A stretch of 64,000 nt of DNA. Origin: Sporosarcina trichiuri. GTDB taxonomy: Bacteria > Bacillota > Bacilli > Bacillales_A > Planococcaceae. Positions 55,598-64,000 of the stretch are shown here, in pieces; within the stretch, counting starts at the first letter, position 1, and each line of letters opens with the position of its first letter. The stretch covers positions 778,001 through 842,000 of the forward strand of contig NZ_CP129119.1 in NCBI RefSeq assembly GCF_030406775.1, read 5' to 3'. The position numbers were made by a program, and so were the translations under genes. The notes under the pieces were generated by a model. That model was not told the DNA's origin and searched no databases. It was given only the letters and a program-made list of their open reading frames with translations.

Positions 55598-55786
55598 CTT
55601 CTTCAGCGAGAATGTCAACATCCGAAACATGGCAATAACTCAGCACCTTGCCAAAGATATCCTTCTGTGCGTAAAAACATCACCTTAACAAAGGGTTCGA
55701 CCAGCCGGATTGGTCCCCAGACCGGATTCTTCCAATTTTCGCCGAATCTCTTTCGTATATGATAGTTGCGAAGGGAGGCGTACAAG

Positions 55787-56647
55787 ATGAAAAAACCGAT
55801 TGCAGTCATCTTGCTGGGTTCGGCACTCGTTTTGCCGTATACCAGCCACGCAGAAGCAGCATCACTGGATTCCGTCCAGACGAAGACAGCAGCACAAGTG
55901 ATCAATTTGGAAGCGGGCCAGCAGCCTTGCTACTCTAAGGCATTCCGAAGCAATGGGCGCATCAACATAGATTCCATCAAGCTGTATAAACTGTTCTTCG
56001 AACAATATAGAAATCAGGCCGGACAAGAGCAGACACCTGTCGCACCTGCTCCGGACAGTAAACCCGATGAACCGTCAGCTAAACCGGAACCCGCACCGAC
56101 ACCTGTGAAGCCGGAAACAAAGCCGCAACAGCCGGTAAAGCCGGAAGCGAAGCCCGAGCAGCCGGTAAAACCCGAACAGAAACCCGAGCAGAAACCTGAC
56201 ACTGCTCCTTCAGTACCGACTCCTCCACAAGAAAAACCGAGTCAGCCTGAAGCTTCGACTCAAGTTTCTGCAAGCCAGATCGAACAGGCTGTATTGGACT
56301 TGACGAACGCAGAACGTCAGAAAGCCGGACTGAAACCTTTGCAGTTTGATGAAAAACTGTTGAAATCGGCCCGTCAGAAATCCGCCGACATGGCAGCGAA
56401 CCGTTACTTCTCCCATACAAGTCCAACATACGGGTCTCCGTTCGATCAGATGAAAGCGAATGGCATCACCTACCGCTCTGCAGCTGAGAACATTGCGATG
56501 GGTCAGCGGAGCGCTCAGGAAGTTGTCCAGGACTGGATGAATTCTCCAGGCCACCGGCAGAACATCTTGACGCCAGGTTTCACCCATATCGGTATCGGCT
56601 ACGATGCAAACGGAAACTACTGGACCCAGCAGTTCATCCAGAAGTGA
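55787..56647 (+). CDS. Secreted CAP/SCP-domain protein (YkwD family)
   Basis: A 286-residue exported protein. A signal peptide (1-25, cut near HAEA-A) is followed by a short spacer, a Pro/Lys/Glu-rich wall-spanning region (about 80-160, KPEQKPEQKP units) and a CAP domain (about 163-286). CAP signatures are QAVLDLTNAERQKAGLKPL, FSHTSP, GENIA-type AAENIAMG, and GHRQNILTPGFTHIGIGY. Bacterial CAP proteins of this type have unknown biochemical roles; some are spore or wall associated. AGGGAGGC is 8 bases before ATG 55787, with TATGAT at 55758. Confidence 0.92.
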   Translation: MKKPIAVILLGSALVLPYTSHAEAASLDSVQTKTAAQVINLEAGQQPCYSKAFRSNGRINIDSIKLYKLFFEQYRNQAGQEQTPVAPAPDSKPDEPSAKPEPAPTPVKPETKPQQPVKPEAKPEQPVKPEQKPEQKPDTAPSVPTPPQEKPSQPEASTQVSASQIEQAVLDLTNAERQKAGLKPLQFDEKLLKSARQKSADMAANRYFSHTSPTYGSPFDQMKANGITYRSAAENIAMGQRSAQEVVQDWMNSPGHRQNILTPGFTHIGIGYDANGNYWTQQFIQK

Positions 56648-56651
56648 TCAA

Positions 56652-56694
56652 AAAACCGCTTCACTGCAGACATACTTGCAGTGAAGCGGTTTTT
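56652..56694. terminator. Bidirectional terminator CAP gene / MATE gene
   Basis: AAAACCGCTTCACTGCA pairs perfectly with TGCAGTGAAGCGGTTTT across an 8-base loop. Confidence 0.93.
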
Positions 56695-58049
56695 CATTGA
56701 GCGGGCATTTCGTGTTTTCGCTGGATAAACCGCAGACGGAAACTCAGGACAGCCGCACCGACGGTCAAGCCGGCGATAAGGCCGACCCAATATCCATATG
56801 GACCGAGCCCGGTGAACGAAGCTGCGGCGTAGCCGACAGGCAGACCGATGACCCACAGGGAGACGAACCCCATGATGAATGTAATGTTGACGTCCTTATA
56901 ACCCCGCAAGGCACCTTGGATCGGGGCCTGCACCGCATCGGACAGCTGGAACAGCGCACCGAATATGAAGAACTGGGAAGCCAGTGCCATGATTGCAGGA
57001 TCGGTCGTATACAGGGACGCAATCGACGAGCGGGCGATCAGCAGGATGGCGATGGACAGCAGACTGAATGCGACAGCAAACGTGATGCCCATGTAGCTGT
57101 ATCGTTTTGCATCCGCATACTGGTTCCCGCCGACCGATTGACCAACAAGAATCGTAGCGCCCATTGAAATGCTGAGCGGCATCATATACAGCAGGGACGT
57201 AAAATTGAGTGCGATCTGATGTGCGGAAATGACTTCGGTCGAAAATGAGCTCATAAGCAGTGTGACGACCGAAAAAATACTCGTCTCCACGAAAATGGAG
57301 AGGCCGATCGGCACCCCGATGACCAGAATCTCCTTCCAGTACAGCCACTTCGGACGCTGCCACTGTGCAAACAGACTGAACTTACGGAACGGCCTTCCGC
57401 CCAATGCCACCCCAAGAGCAATCCCGAAGACGATCCAGTATGTCAGACCGGATGCATACCCAGCTCCCGCACCGCCGAGCTCAGGGAAGCCGAAATTCCC
57501 ATAGATCAGCAGATAATTCAGCAGGACATTGATCGGCGCGGAAATGAGGATGATGAACATCGACACCCGTGTCGATCCGAGCGCGTCAAAGAAGGACCTG
57601 AGAACGGTGTACGCAAACAGCGGCAGCAGGCCGACTGACATGCCCTGCAAGTAGCGGATAGCGATCGGTCCGACCGGATTTTCAAGTCCCATCGACCGGA
57701 TGACCGGGAAGAACACGAGGGTGATCAGCAGAAAGACGACAATTGCCAGTGCAGCCGATACGTACAGCCCCTGCTGGACCGCAGGCCGGACCTCGGTATT
57801 TCTGCGGGCGCCGATATGCTGGGCGATGATCGGTGTCAGTGACATAAGTATGCCGGCAAGGCCTGTATAGACCGGCACCCAGAATGAGGAACCGATCGTC
57901 ACGCCTGCCAGATGGTATGTATCGTAGCGGCCAGTCATAAGAATATCGAAGAACGTCACCATGTACAGGGCCACTTGTGTAATAAGGATCGGTGTCACGA
58001 TCTTCAGGAAACGGACCGGTTTCCGTTCCGGAAGAAGAGAAGGTTCCAT
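56694..58049 (-). CDS. MATE family efflux transporter (NorM/YeeO type)
   Basis: A 451-residue, 12-TM multidrug and toxin extrusion protein. The two MatE halves are present (FDILMTGRYDTYHLAGV in helix 1-2; SFSTEVISAHQIALNFTSLLYMMPLSISMGATILVGQ in the second half). Export of cationic drugs or metabolites coupled to sodium or protons is family knowledge; the natural substrate is unknown. The ATG at 58049 follows AGGAGGGG; an in-frame start at 58112 has none. It is divergent from the murG-like gene. Confidence 0.92.
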   Translation of the reverse strand: MEPSLLPERKPVRFLKIVTPILITQVALYMVTFFDILMTGRYDTYHLAGVTIGSSFWVPVYTGLAGILMSLTPIIAQHIGARRNTEVRPAVQQGLYVSAALAIVVFLLITLVFFPVIRSMGLENPVGPIAIRYLQGMSVGLLPLFAYTVLRSFFDALGSTRVSMFIILISAPINVLLNYLLIYGNFGFPELGGAGAGYASGLTYWIVFGIALGVALGGRPFRKFSLFAQWQRPKWLYWKEILVIGVPIGLSIFVETSIFSVVTLLMSSFSTEVISAHQIALNFTSLLYMMPLSISMGATILVGQSVGGNQYADAKRYSYMGITFAVAFSLLSIAILLIARSSIASLYTTDPAIMALASQFFIFGALFQLSDAVQAPIQGALRGYKDVNITFIMGFVSLWVIGLPVGYAAASFTGLGPYGYWVGLIAGLTVGAAVLSFRLRFIQRKHEMPAQ

Positions 58050-58098
58050 GGGTTTCCCCTCCTTTTTCAAATTCGACTCTAATTGTAGCATGCTTTTT

Positions 58099-58107
58099 TG
58101 GTATACT
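58099..58107 (+). promoter_or_regulatory. Extended -10 promoter of murG-like gene
   Basis: TGGTATACT, the same extended -10 sequence as upstream of ruvA, 61 bases before the start codon. Confidence 0.5.
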
Positions 58108-58167
58108 ATCAAGAGGTTAGAAGAAAAGACGTTAAGTTTTTAACGAATAGAAGAGGTGAACGGCCAC

Positions 58168-59250
58168 ATGAAACGGCCAGTAATCGTGTTAACAGGCGGA
58201 GGGACAGCAGGCCACGTCTCTGTCAACGAAGCGATCATTCCTGCATTTCTGGAGCGGGGTTATGAAATACACTATATCGGGTCCCATGAAGGGATCGAAC
58301 GTGATCTGATCGGGAAAGGTCATCCCGAAGTCATCTACCATGCAATCGACAGCGGGAAATTGCGCCGCTATTTCTCCATGAAAAACTTCACGGATCCGTT
58401 CCGTGTCGGAGCAGGGGTCCTGCAGGCATACTCCATATTGCGGAAGCTGAAGCCCGAGATCATCTTCTCGAAAGGCGGATTCGTCTCCGTGCCGGTTGTC
58501 CTGGCTGCGAAACTTGCACGCATTCCGGTTGTGGCCCACGAGTCCGATGTGTCACCGGGTCTTGCAAACAAACTCGCACTTCCATTCGCAAAACATATCT
58601 TCACTGTTTTCGAAGAGACACTTGCCTATGTGCCCGCAGACAGATCATCGTGCATCGGAGCGATCATCCGGCCCGAGCTGTTCGATGGCGATCGCAAAAC
58701 AGGACTCCGCATGGCGGGATTGTCGGAAGGGAAACCCGTCCTGATTGTCATGGGCGGAAGCCAGGGATCCGCCGTCCTGAACGAAGGGATCCGCGGATGT
58801 CTGCCCGAGCTGCTCAGCCGGTTCCAGGTGATCCATCTGTGCGGAAAAGGGAACCTCGACGAGTCACTCGACAGCAGGGAAGGCTATGTCCAATTCGAAT
58901 ACGTGACGGAAGGCCTGCCGCACTTGCTGGCAGCCTCCGATTACGCCTTATCCCGAGCCGGCTCCAATGCGATCTTCGAACTGCTGGCAGTCAGAATCCC
59001 GATGCTGCTCGTGCCGCTCTCCGCTGAGAAGAGCCGTGGCGATCAGATCCTGAATGCACGACACTTCAAAAAACTTGGTTATGCCCGTGTTCTGACAGAA
59101 GAAGAACTGACAGAAACCGAGCTGCTGTTGAGCCTGGATGGACTCAAGGATGACAGGCAGGCCATTCTCGCCACTATGGAAAAGACAGATTCGACAAAAA
59201 CACCGGAAGAAATGGCGGATCTCATCCTCGGCTGCCGAACAGGTGCATAA
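58168..59250 (+). CDS. murG: MurG-type UDP-GlcNAc:undecaprenyl-PP-MurNAc-pentapeptide transferase
   Basis: A 360-residue GT-B glycosyltransferase that would complete lipid II on the inner membrane face. The N-terminal glycine loop is TGGGTAGHVSVN, with FSKGGFVSVPVVLAA and VAHESDVSPGLANK; the C-terminal donor domain has GGSQGSAVLNEGI and SRAGSNAIFELLA. The ATG at 58168 is 10 bases after AAGAGGTG; a GTG at 58156 is in frame inside the SD. It lies outside any division/cell-wall cluster; some bacilli carry two MurG copies, so this may be the second. Confidence 0.9.
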   Translation: MKRPVIVLTGGGTAGHVSVNEAIIPAFLERGYEIHYIGSHEGIERDLIGKGHPEVIYHAIDSGKLRRYFSMKNFTDPFRVGAGVLQAYSILRKLKPEIIFSKGGFVSVPVVLAAKLARIPVVAHESDVSPGLANKLALPFAKHIFTVFEETLAYVPADRSSCIGAIIRPELFDGDRKTGLRMAGLSEGKPVLIVMGGSQGSAVLNEGIRGCLPELLSRFQVIHLCGKGNLDESLDSREGYVQFEYVTEGLPHLLAASDYALSRAGSNAIFELLAVRIPMLLVPLSAEKSRGDQILNARHFKKLGYARVLTEEELTETELLLSLDGLKDDRQAILATMEKTDSTKTPEEMADLILGCRTGA

Positions 59251-59447
59251 TTATGCGGCAAGGAATTCCGTGTCTCATATGATCCTGACCCTTGCAACCA
59301 TAAGCCGCAGCGTGTAAACTAGTTCGCGGATAAAACATGCAGTTACTAGAACGAAACCCTTTCGATTCCTCATTCTGCATGGTAACATGGATAAGGATAT
59401 AAAAATTTGTGCAACATGCCGAAAGGCAAATGTGGAGGTAATAATTC

Positions 59448-62267
59448 ATGTCGAATCGTGTTGGTTCCGAACGTTCGCCGTATGCGGCCTTTTCCGGCCC
59501 GAACCTTGGCTACGTAATGGAAATGTACGAACGGTACAAAAACGACCCTGAGTCTGTCGATGCAGAACTTGCTGACTTCTTCAGAAGGAACGGAGCCCCG
59601 GCTGCAGCCGGAAGTCAGTCAGGCTCACCGTCGCCGGAAAGGACAGAAGGCAGTCCGGCTGATTTCGGGAAAGTCCTGTCCGCTTACAGACTGATGGACG
59701 CTATTCGCGCATACGGACATCTCGCTGCGAATATTTATCCGCTGAACGACCGTCCGAAAGACGCAACACGCATGGAACTGTCCTCTTATGATCTTTCCGA
59801 ACGGGATCTGGAAGAGATGCCGGCATCCTTGTTCCTTCAGGATGCACCCGCTCAAGTGGAGAATGCTCTGGATGCCGTGAATTACTTGAAATCGCTCTAT
59901 ACAGGGAAAATCGCTGTTGAATTCGCCCATCTGATCGATGAGGATGAAAAGCAGTGGATCCAGCAGAGCATCGAATCCGGCCGGCTGGCAGTCTCACTTA
60001 CTGCGGATGAGAAGAAACAGCTGCTCGACCGTCTGACAAGGATCGAAGGTTTCGAGAAATTCATCCACCGGACGTTCGTTGGGGCGAAACGTTTCTCCAT
60101 AGAAGGCCTTGATACGCTTGTCGTGTTCCTCGATGAGCTCGTACGCCGTTCTGAGGAAGCGGACACGAAGAAGATGCTGATCGGCATGGCGCACCGCGGC
60201 CGACTGAACGTACTCACGCACATTCTGAACAAACCGTATGAAATGATGTTCGCCGAATTTGCGGGAGTCCCTTCGTCGCCATTCCTTCCGGAAGATGGCT
60301 CGGTCGAGGTGACACGCGGCTGGTTCGGAGATGTCAAGTACCATCTCGGCGCCCTTTATAAAAAAGAAGGCGGCATGGACCGTTTCCTTGCCTATAACCC
60401 GTCACACCTGGAAGTCGTCAATCCGGTCATTGCCGGTCAGACACGCGCAGCGCAGGAGAACACGGATGCTCCGGGGATTCCGGTGCAGGATACGAACGCG
60501 GCATATGCTGTCATGGTGCACGGCGATGCAGCATTCCCGGGTGAGGGGATCGTCCAGGAGACGTTCAACTTCAGCCGGGTCCGCGGTTTCCAGACAGGCG
60601 GTTCCATCCATGTTATCGCAAACAATATGATCGGCTTCACGACAGAATATTACGATTCCCGTTCGACCCATTACTCATCGGATATGGCAAAAGGTTTTGA
60701 GGTGCCGATCGTCCACGTCAATGCCGACAGTCCGGAAGACGTCATTGCTTCTGCATTGTTCGCCTTCGAATACCGCCAGAAATTCGGCAAGGACATCCTG
60801 ATCGACTTGATCGGCTACCGCCGGTATGGTCATAACGAAATGGATGAACCGATGGTCACAAACCCGGTAATGTACCAGGAAGTCCACAGCCATCCGACGG
60901 CACGCCAGCTTTACGGGGAAGCACTCGTCAATGAAGGCATCCTGACAGCGGAAGAAGTCGACAAGCTGGATGCGGATGTATTCGCTGAGATGCAGCGGGC
61001 TTACGATAAGGTGAAGGAGACATCCGCCGACAGCACACCGGGAACAAACGCGACACCGGAAGCTGTCCTCGCAGGCTATGCGCGTGATCTCCAGACAGGC
61101 GTGGAAGAAAACCGACTGCGCCGCATGAACGAGGAACTGCTGACCTATCCTGAAGGCTTCCATGTATTCGGCAAGCTGGACCGGATTCTCAAACGCCGCC
61201 AGGATCCGTTCAACGGCAAAGGGAAGATCGACTGGGCGCACGCCGAACAGCTCGCCTTGGGATCGATCCTGCAGGATGGCAAGCCGGTCCGGATGTCGGG
61301 TCAGGATATCCAGAGGGGGACTTTCGCTCATCGTCACCTCGTTCTCCACGACGAGAAGACAGGTGAGGAGTTCGTACCGCTCCATCATATCAGCGGCTCG
61401 AATGCATCGTTCGTCGCCTATAACAGTCCGCTTACCGAAGCGGGCGTAGTCGGTTATGAGTTCGGCTACAATCTGGAAGAGGAAAAGACGGTCACAATCT
61501 GGGAGGCACAGTATGGGGACTTCTCCAACATGGCGCAGGTGATGTACGACCAGTTCATCTCTTCCAGCAACGCGAAATGGGGCCAGCAGTCCGGTCTGAT
61601 CATGCTGCTGCCGCATGGCTATGAAGGTCAGGGACCGGAACACTCAAGTACACGTATCGAGCGCTACCTGCAGCTCTGTGCGGAAAACAACTGGACCGTC
61701 GCCAACATTTCAAGCGCGGCGAACTACTTCCATGTTCTTCGCAGGCAGGCGGCCATCCTGGGTGATGAAGCCGAGCGCCCGCTCGTATTGGCGACTCCTA
61801 AATCACTTCTCCGTCATCCGCTCGTCGGAGCAGACGTGGAAGATCTCACGGAAGGTCATTTCGAGACGGTGCTTGAAGAACCGAATACAGGGAAAAACGC
61901 GGACAGCGTGAAAAAGATCCTCCTGACCAGCGGCAAGATGGCGATCGACCTTGCTGAGAAAGTGAAAGACGGACAAGGTTACGATCATCTGCACATCGCC
62001 CGTGTGGAGCAGCTGTATCCGTTCCCATCCGATAAACTGTCCGCGATCATCCAGCGCTACCCGAATGCGGAAGAGATCGTATGGGTTCAGGAAGAACCGA
62101 AAAACATGGGTGCCTGGTCATTCGCGCGTCCGTATTTGAACGAAATCTCACAAGGCCTGCCGGTAAACTATACCGGAAGGATCCATCGCGCAAGTCCTTC
62201 TGAAGGCAACGGCACGATGCACAAAGCCGAACAGCAGCGCATTGTCGAAGAAGCGCTGAAACAGTAA
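59448..62267 (+). CDS. odhA: 2-oxoglutarate dehydrogenase E1 component (OdhA/SucA)
   Basis: A 939-residue thiamine-diphosphate enzyme that decarboxylates 2-oxoglutarate in the TCA cycle. The N-terminal lipoamide/E2-contact segment is [31 protein letters not shown]; then [25 protein letters not shown], the ThDP-binding [13 protein letters not shown], and the C-terminal transketolase domain with EAQYGDF and [25 protein letters not shown] precedes ATG 59448. It is followed after 43 bases by odhB. The preceding 197 bases hold no gene. Confidence 0.98.
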   Translation: MSNRVGSERSPYAAFSGPNLGYVMEMYERYKNDPESVDAELADFFRRNGAPAAAGSQSGSPSPERTEGSPADFGKVLSAYRLMDAIRAYGHLAANIYPLNDRPKDATRMELSSYDLSERDLEEMPASLFLQDAPAQVENALDAVNYLKSLYTGKIAVEFAHLIDEDEKQWIQQSIESGRLAVSLTADEKKQLLDRLTRIEGFEKFIHRTFVGAKRFSIEGLDTLVVFLDELVRRSEEADTKKMLIGMAHRGRLNVLTHILNKPYEMMFAEFAGVPSSPFLPEDGSVEVTRGWFGDVKYHLGALYKKEGGMDRFLAYNPSHLEVVNPVIAGQTRAAQENTDAPGIPVQDTNAAYAVMVHGDAAFPGEGIVQETFNFSRVRGFQTGGSIHVIANNMIGFTTEYYDSRSTHYSSDMAKGFEVPIVHVNADSPEDVIASALFAFEYRQKFGKDILIDLIGYRRYGHNEMDEPMVTNPVMYQEVHSHPTARQLYGEALVNEGILTAEEVDKLDADVFAEMQRAYDKVKETSADSTPGTNATPEAVLAGYARDLQTGVEENRLRRMNEELLTYPEGFHVFGKLDRILKRRQDPFNGKGKIDWAHAEQLALGSILQDGKPVRMSGQDIQRGTFAHRHLVLHDEKTGEEFVPLHHISGSNASFVAYNSPLTEAGVVGYEFGYNLEEEKTVTIWEAQYGDFSNMAQVMYDQFISSSNAKWGQQSGLIMLLPHGYEGQGPEHSSTRIERYLQLCAENNWTVANISSAANYFHVLRRQAAILGDEAERPLVLATPKSLLRHPLVGADVEDLTEGHFETVLEEPNTGKNADSVKKILLTSGKMAIDLAEKVKDGQGYDHLHIARVEQLYPFPSDKLSAIIQRYPNAEEIVWVQEEPKNMGAWSFARPYLNEISQGLPVNYTGRIHRASPSEGNGTMHKAEQQRIVEEALKQ

Positions 62268-62310
62268 GCCTGAACTACTTTTTGAACGATATTTAGAGGA
62301 GGAATTTATT

Positions 62311-63558
62311 GTGGCAGAGATCCGAGTACCTGAACTGGCAGAATCGATTACCGAAGGAACGATCGCAAAGTGGCTGAAACAGCCCGGTGACAACGTAGAC
62401 AAAGGTGAATTCATCGTTGAGTTGGAGACTGACAAAGTTAACGTCGAAGTCATCTCGGAAGAAGCAGGGACCGTCCAGCAGCTGATGGCGGAAGAAGGCG
62501 ACACAGTTGAAGTCGGACAAGTGATCGCAGTAGTCGGCGCCGGATCCGGTGCTCCTGCACAGCAGCCGGCGGCATCCGTCGAGCCTGCTCCGCAGCAGCC
62601 TGCACAAGTATCGGAACCGGCTGCAGCTGAACCGCCTGCAGCAGCTGAAGAGGCTGCTTCAGGAGACCGTACGATCGCAAGCCCGGCAGCACGCAAGCTC
62701 GCACGCGAAAAAGGCATCAATCTCGCAGACGTTTCACCTGTCGACCCAATGGGACGCATCCGTGTGCAGGACGTGGAAGCTCACGGGTCTGCGCCGAAAT
62801 CCCAGCCGGCTCCAGCGGCTCCGTCTCCTGCAAAACAGCAGGCACCTGCAGCGGACGATGGCCGGGTTGAACGCGTCAAGATGAGCCGCCGCCGCCAGAC
62901 GATCGCAAAACGTCTTCTGGAAGTGAAGCAGAATACAGCGATGCTCACTACGTTCAATGAAATCGATATGACGAACGTCATGGAACTGCGAAAGCGCAAG
63001 AAAGACGAATTCTTCGATAAGAACGACGTCCGTCTCGGTTTCATGTCCTTCTTCACGAAGGCAGTCGTGGCGGCACTCAAGAAATATCCGAACGTCAACT
63101 CCGAGCTTGACGGAGATGAGCTCCTCATGAAGAACTATTACGATATCGGTATTGCCGTGTCTACGGAAGGCGGCCTCGTCGTTCCGAACGTCGTGGATGC
63201 TGACCGAAAGAACTTTGCAGAGATCGAAGCGACGATCGGTGAACTTGCAAAGAAAGCACGCGACAACAAGCTGACACTTGCAGACATGTCAGGCGGATCG
63301 TTCACAATCACGAACGGAGGCGTCTTCGGTTCCCTGCTGTCGACACCTATCTTGAACGGCACACAAGTCGGCATTCTCGGCATGCATACGATCCAGAAGC
63401 GTCCGGTCGCTGTCGGCAACAACGTTGAGATCCGTCCGATGATGTATGTCGCCCTTTCGTATGACCACCGTGTCATCGATGGCAAAGATTCTGTCGGCTT
63501 CCTGAAGATGGTCAAGGAACTGATCGAGAATCCGGAAGACCTCCTTCTCGGTTCATAA
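62311..63558 (+). CDS. odhB: Dihydrolipoyllysine succinyltransferase E2 (OdhB/SucB)
   Basis: A 415-residue core subunit of 2-oxoglutarate dehydrogenase. One lipoyl domain (1-76, lipoylated Lys in [11 protein letters not shown]), a Pro/Ala/Gln linker (about 78-120), the E3-binding domain ([20 protein letters not shown]), a second linker, and the catalytic domain with [16 protein letters not shown]. The start is GTG at 62311, with AGAGGAGG 9 bases upstream. Operon with odhA; E3 is encoded elsewhere. Confidence 0.98.
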   Translation: MAEIRVPELAESITEGTIAKWLKQPGDNVDKGEFIVELETDKVNVEVISEEAGTVQQLMAEEGDTVEVGQVIAVVGAGSGAPAQQPAASVEPAPQQPAQVSEPAAAEPPAAAEEAASGDRTIASPAARKLAREKGINLADVSPVDPMGRIRVQDVEAHGSAPKSQPAPAAPSPAKQQAPAADDGRVERVKMSRRRQTIAKRLLEVKQNTAMLTTFNEIDMTNVMELRKRKKDEFFDKNDVRLGFMSFFTKAVVAALKKYPNVNSELDGDELLMKNYYDIGIAVSTEGGLVVPNVVDADRKNFAEIEATIGELAKKARDNKLTLADMSGGSFTITNGGVFGSLLSTPILNGTQVGILGMHTIQKRPVAVGNNVEIRPMMYVALSYDHRVIDGKDSVGFLKMVKELIENPEDLLLGS

Positions 63559-63635
63559 TCGGACTGCCAGCACCGCCTGCAGTTTGATGGGCGGTGTCTT
63601 GCATCATCATTACCTACAGAAGGGCGGGAGCCGCA

Positions 63636-63836
63636 ATGTCATCGTTCAAAGAATGGCCGGATGCTCCGGCAATCCGGCAAGTCGTCTGCAAGCATGCAGA
63701 CGCTGCAAAATATCTTGTCACGAATGTCTTGACGCCCGGCCGTACCTATGATGTCAAAAACGAGACGGAAGAATTCCTGTTCGTTGTCGATAACACAGGG
63801 AAAGTCGGCGGCTATTACAAGACATATTTCGAATGA
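63636..63836 (+). CDS. Small DUF6501-like protein
   Basis: A 66-residue protein. It begins MSSFKEWPDAPAIRQVVC and the C-terminal half carries the conserved TPGRTYDVKNETEEFLFVVDNTGKVGGYYKTYFE, which I recall from short uncharacterised Bacillales proteins (DUF6501). Function unknown. GGGCGGGAG precedes ATG 63636, and a terminator follows. Confidence 0.72.
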   Translation: MSSFKEWPDAPAIRQVVCKHADAAKYLVTNVLTPGRTYDVKNETEEFLFVVDNTGKVGGYYKTYFE

Positions 63837-63844
63837 TCCGGCAG

Positions 63845-63878
63845 ACGGTCTGATGCTTCCATCGCATCAGACCGTTTT
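63845..63878 (+). terminator. Terminator after the DUF6501-like gene
   Basis: ACGGTCTGATGC pairs perfectly with GCATCAGACCGT across a 7-base loop, then TTTT. Confidence 0.9.
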
Positions 63879-63900
63879 GCGTAACAGGGAGGACTGCAGA

Positions 63901-64000
63901 GTGGAAACGATTGTGGAACGGATGATACGGTCCAGACATGCACGCACCTATACAGAAGACGAAGAACGGCTCATCCAGTCCGGCGGATATATCAGCCCGA
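63901..64000 (+). CDS. Start of an unidentified gene, truncated by the window edge
   Basis: A GTG at 63901 has GGGAGGACTGCAGA upstream (SD GGAGG, 8-base spacing), and 33 codons stay open to the edge (METIVERMIRSRHARTY, then TEDEERLIQSGGYISP). The fragment is too short to assign a family. Confidence 0.5.
   Translation, partial: METIVERMIRSRHARTYTEDEERLIQSGGYISP

Overview
The window comes from a GC-rich, endospore-forming member of the Bacillales, most likely the Planococcaceae (Sporosarcina/Bhargavaea-like). The reasons are Bacillus-type gene order (spo0B-obg-pheB-pheA, ruvA-ruvB-queA-tgt-yajC, comN-secDF, recJ-apt-relA-dtd, hisS-aspS-6S RNA-tcdA, thyA-dfrA, msrA-msrB, odhA-odhB), strong AGGAGG-type ribosome binding sites, frequent TTG and GTG starts, and sporulation genes (spo0B, safA, spoVB). 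The family assignment is inference; no 16S gene is present. I see no prophage, insertion sequence, CRISPR array, rRNA or tRNA gene.

1-27.4 kb is a conserved housekeeping block: sporulation phosphorelay and Obg GTPase; phenylalanine synthesis; the SafA spore-coat scaffold followed without a gap by an APH-fold kinase; Holliday-junction resolution; queuosine tRNA modification; the Sec accessory subunits; RecJ, Apt and the RelA stringent-response enzyme; a cell-wall amidase; and the T-box controlled hisS-aspS operon, followed by 6S RNA and tcdA. 27.4-40 kb is more mixed: a selenium pair (selD-mnmH), an aldehyde dehydrogenase, threonine deaminase, a MarR-lipid kinase pair, a chemoreceptor, proline dehydrogenase, a predicted ion transporter and a POT peptide transporter. 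40-64 kb resembles the Bacillus subtilis ypgR-brxB-ypiP-ypjP-thy-dfrA-ypmR-ypmS-msr segment plus deoD, ctp, a COG0523 GTPase, a CAP-domain exoprotein, a MATE exporter, a MurG-type transferase, the 2-oxoglutarate dehydrogenase E1/E2 pair, and the start of an unidentified gene at the right edge.

The most unusual structure is a pair of intergenic arrays of 20-bp units (15310-15470 and 27471-27630, opposite orientation). They share a TTTATGA core and two alternating unit types, one carrying TGATCA. Other points worth checking are an overlapping GACAC (Asp/His) candidate specifier in the hisS-aspS T-box leader, a catabolite-site-like sequence over the 6S RNA -35 box, a 25-residue membrane peptide gene with a perfect Shine-Dalgarno, an unrecognised 215-residue protein, and a foldable 3' region after cvfC.

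All calls come from reading the sequence and from remembered family features; no search or folding program was run.
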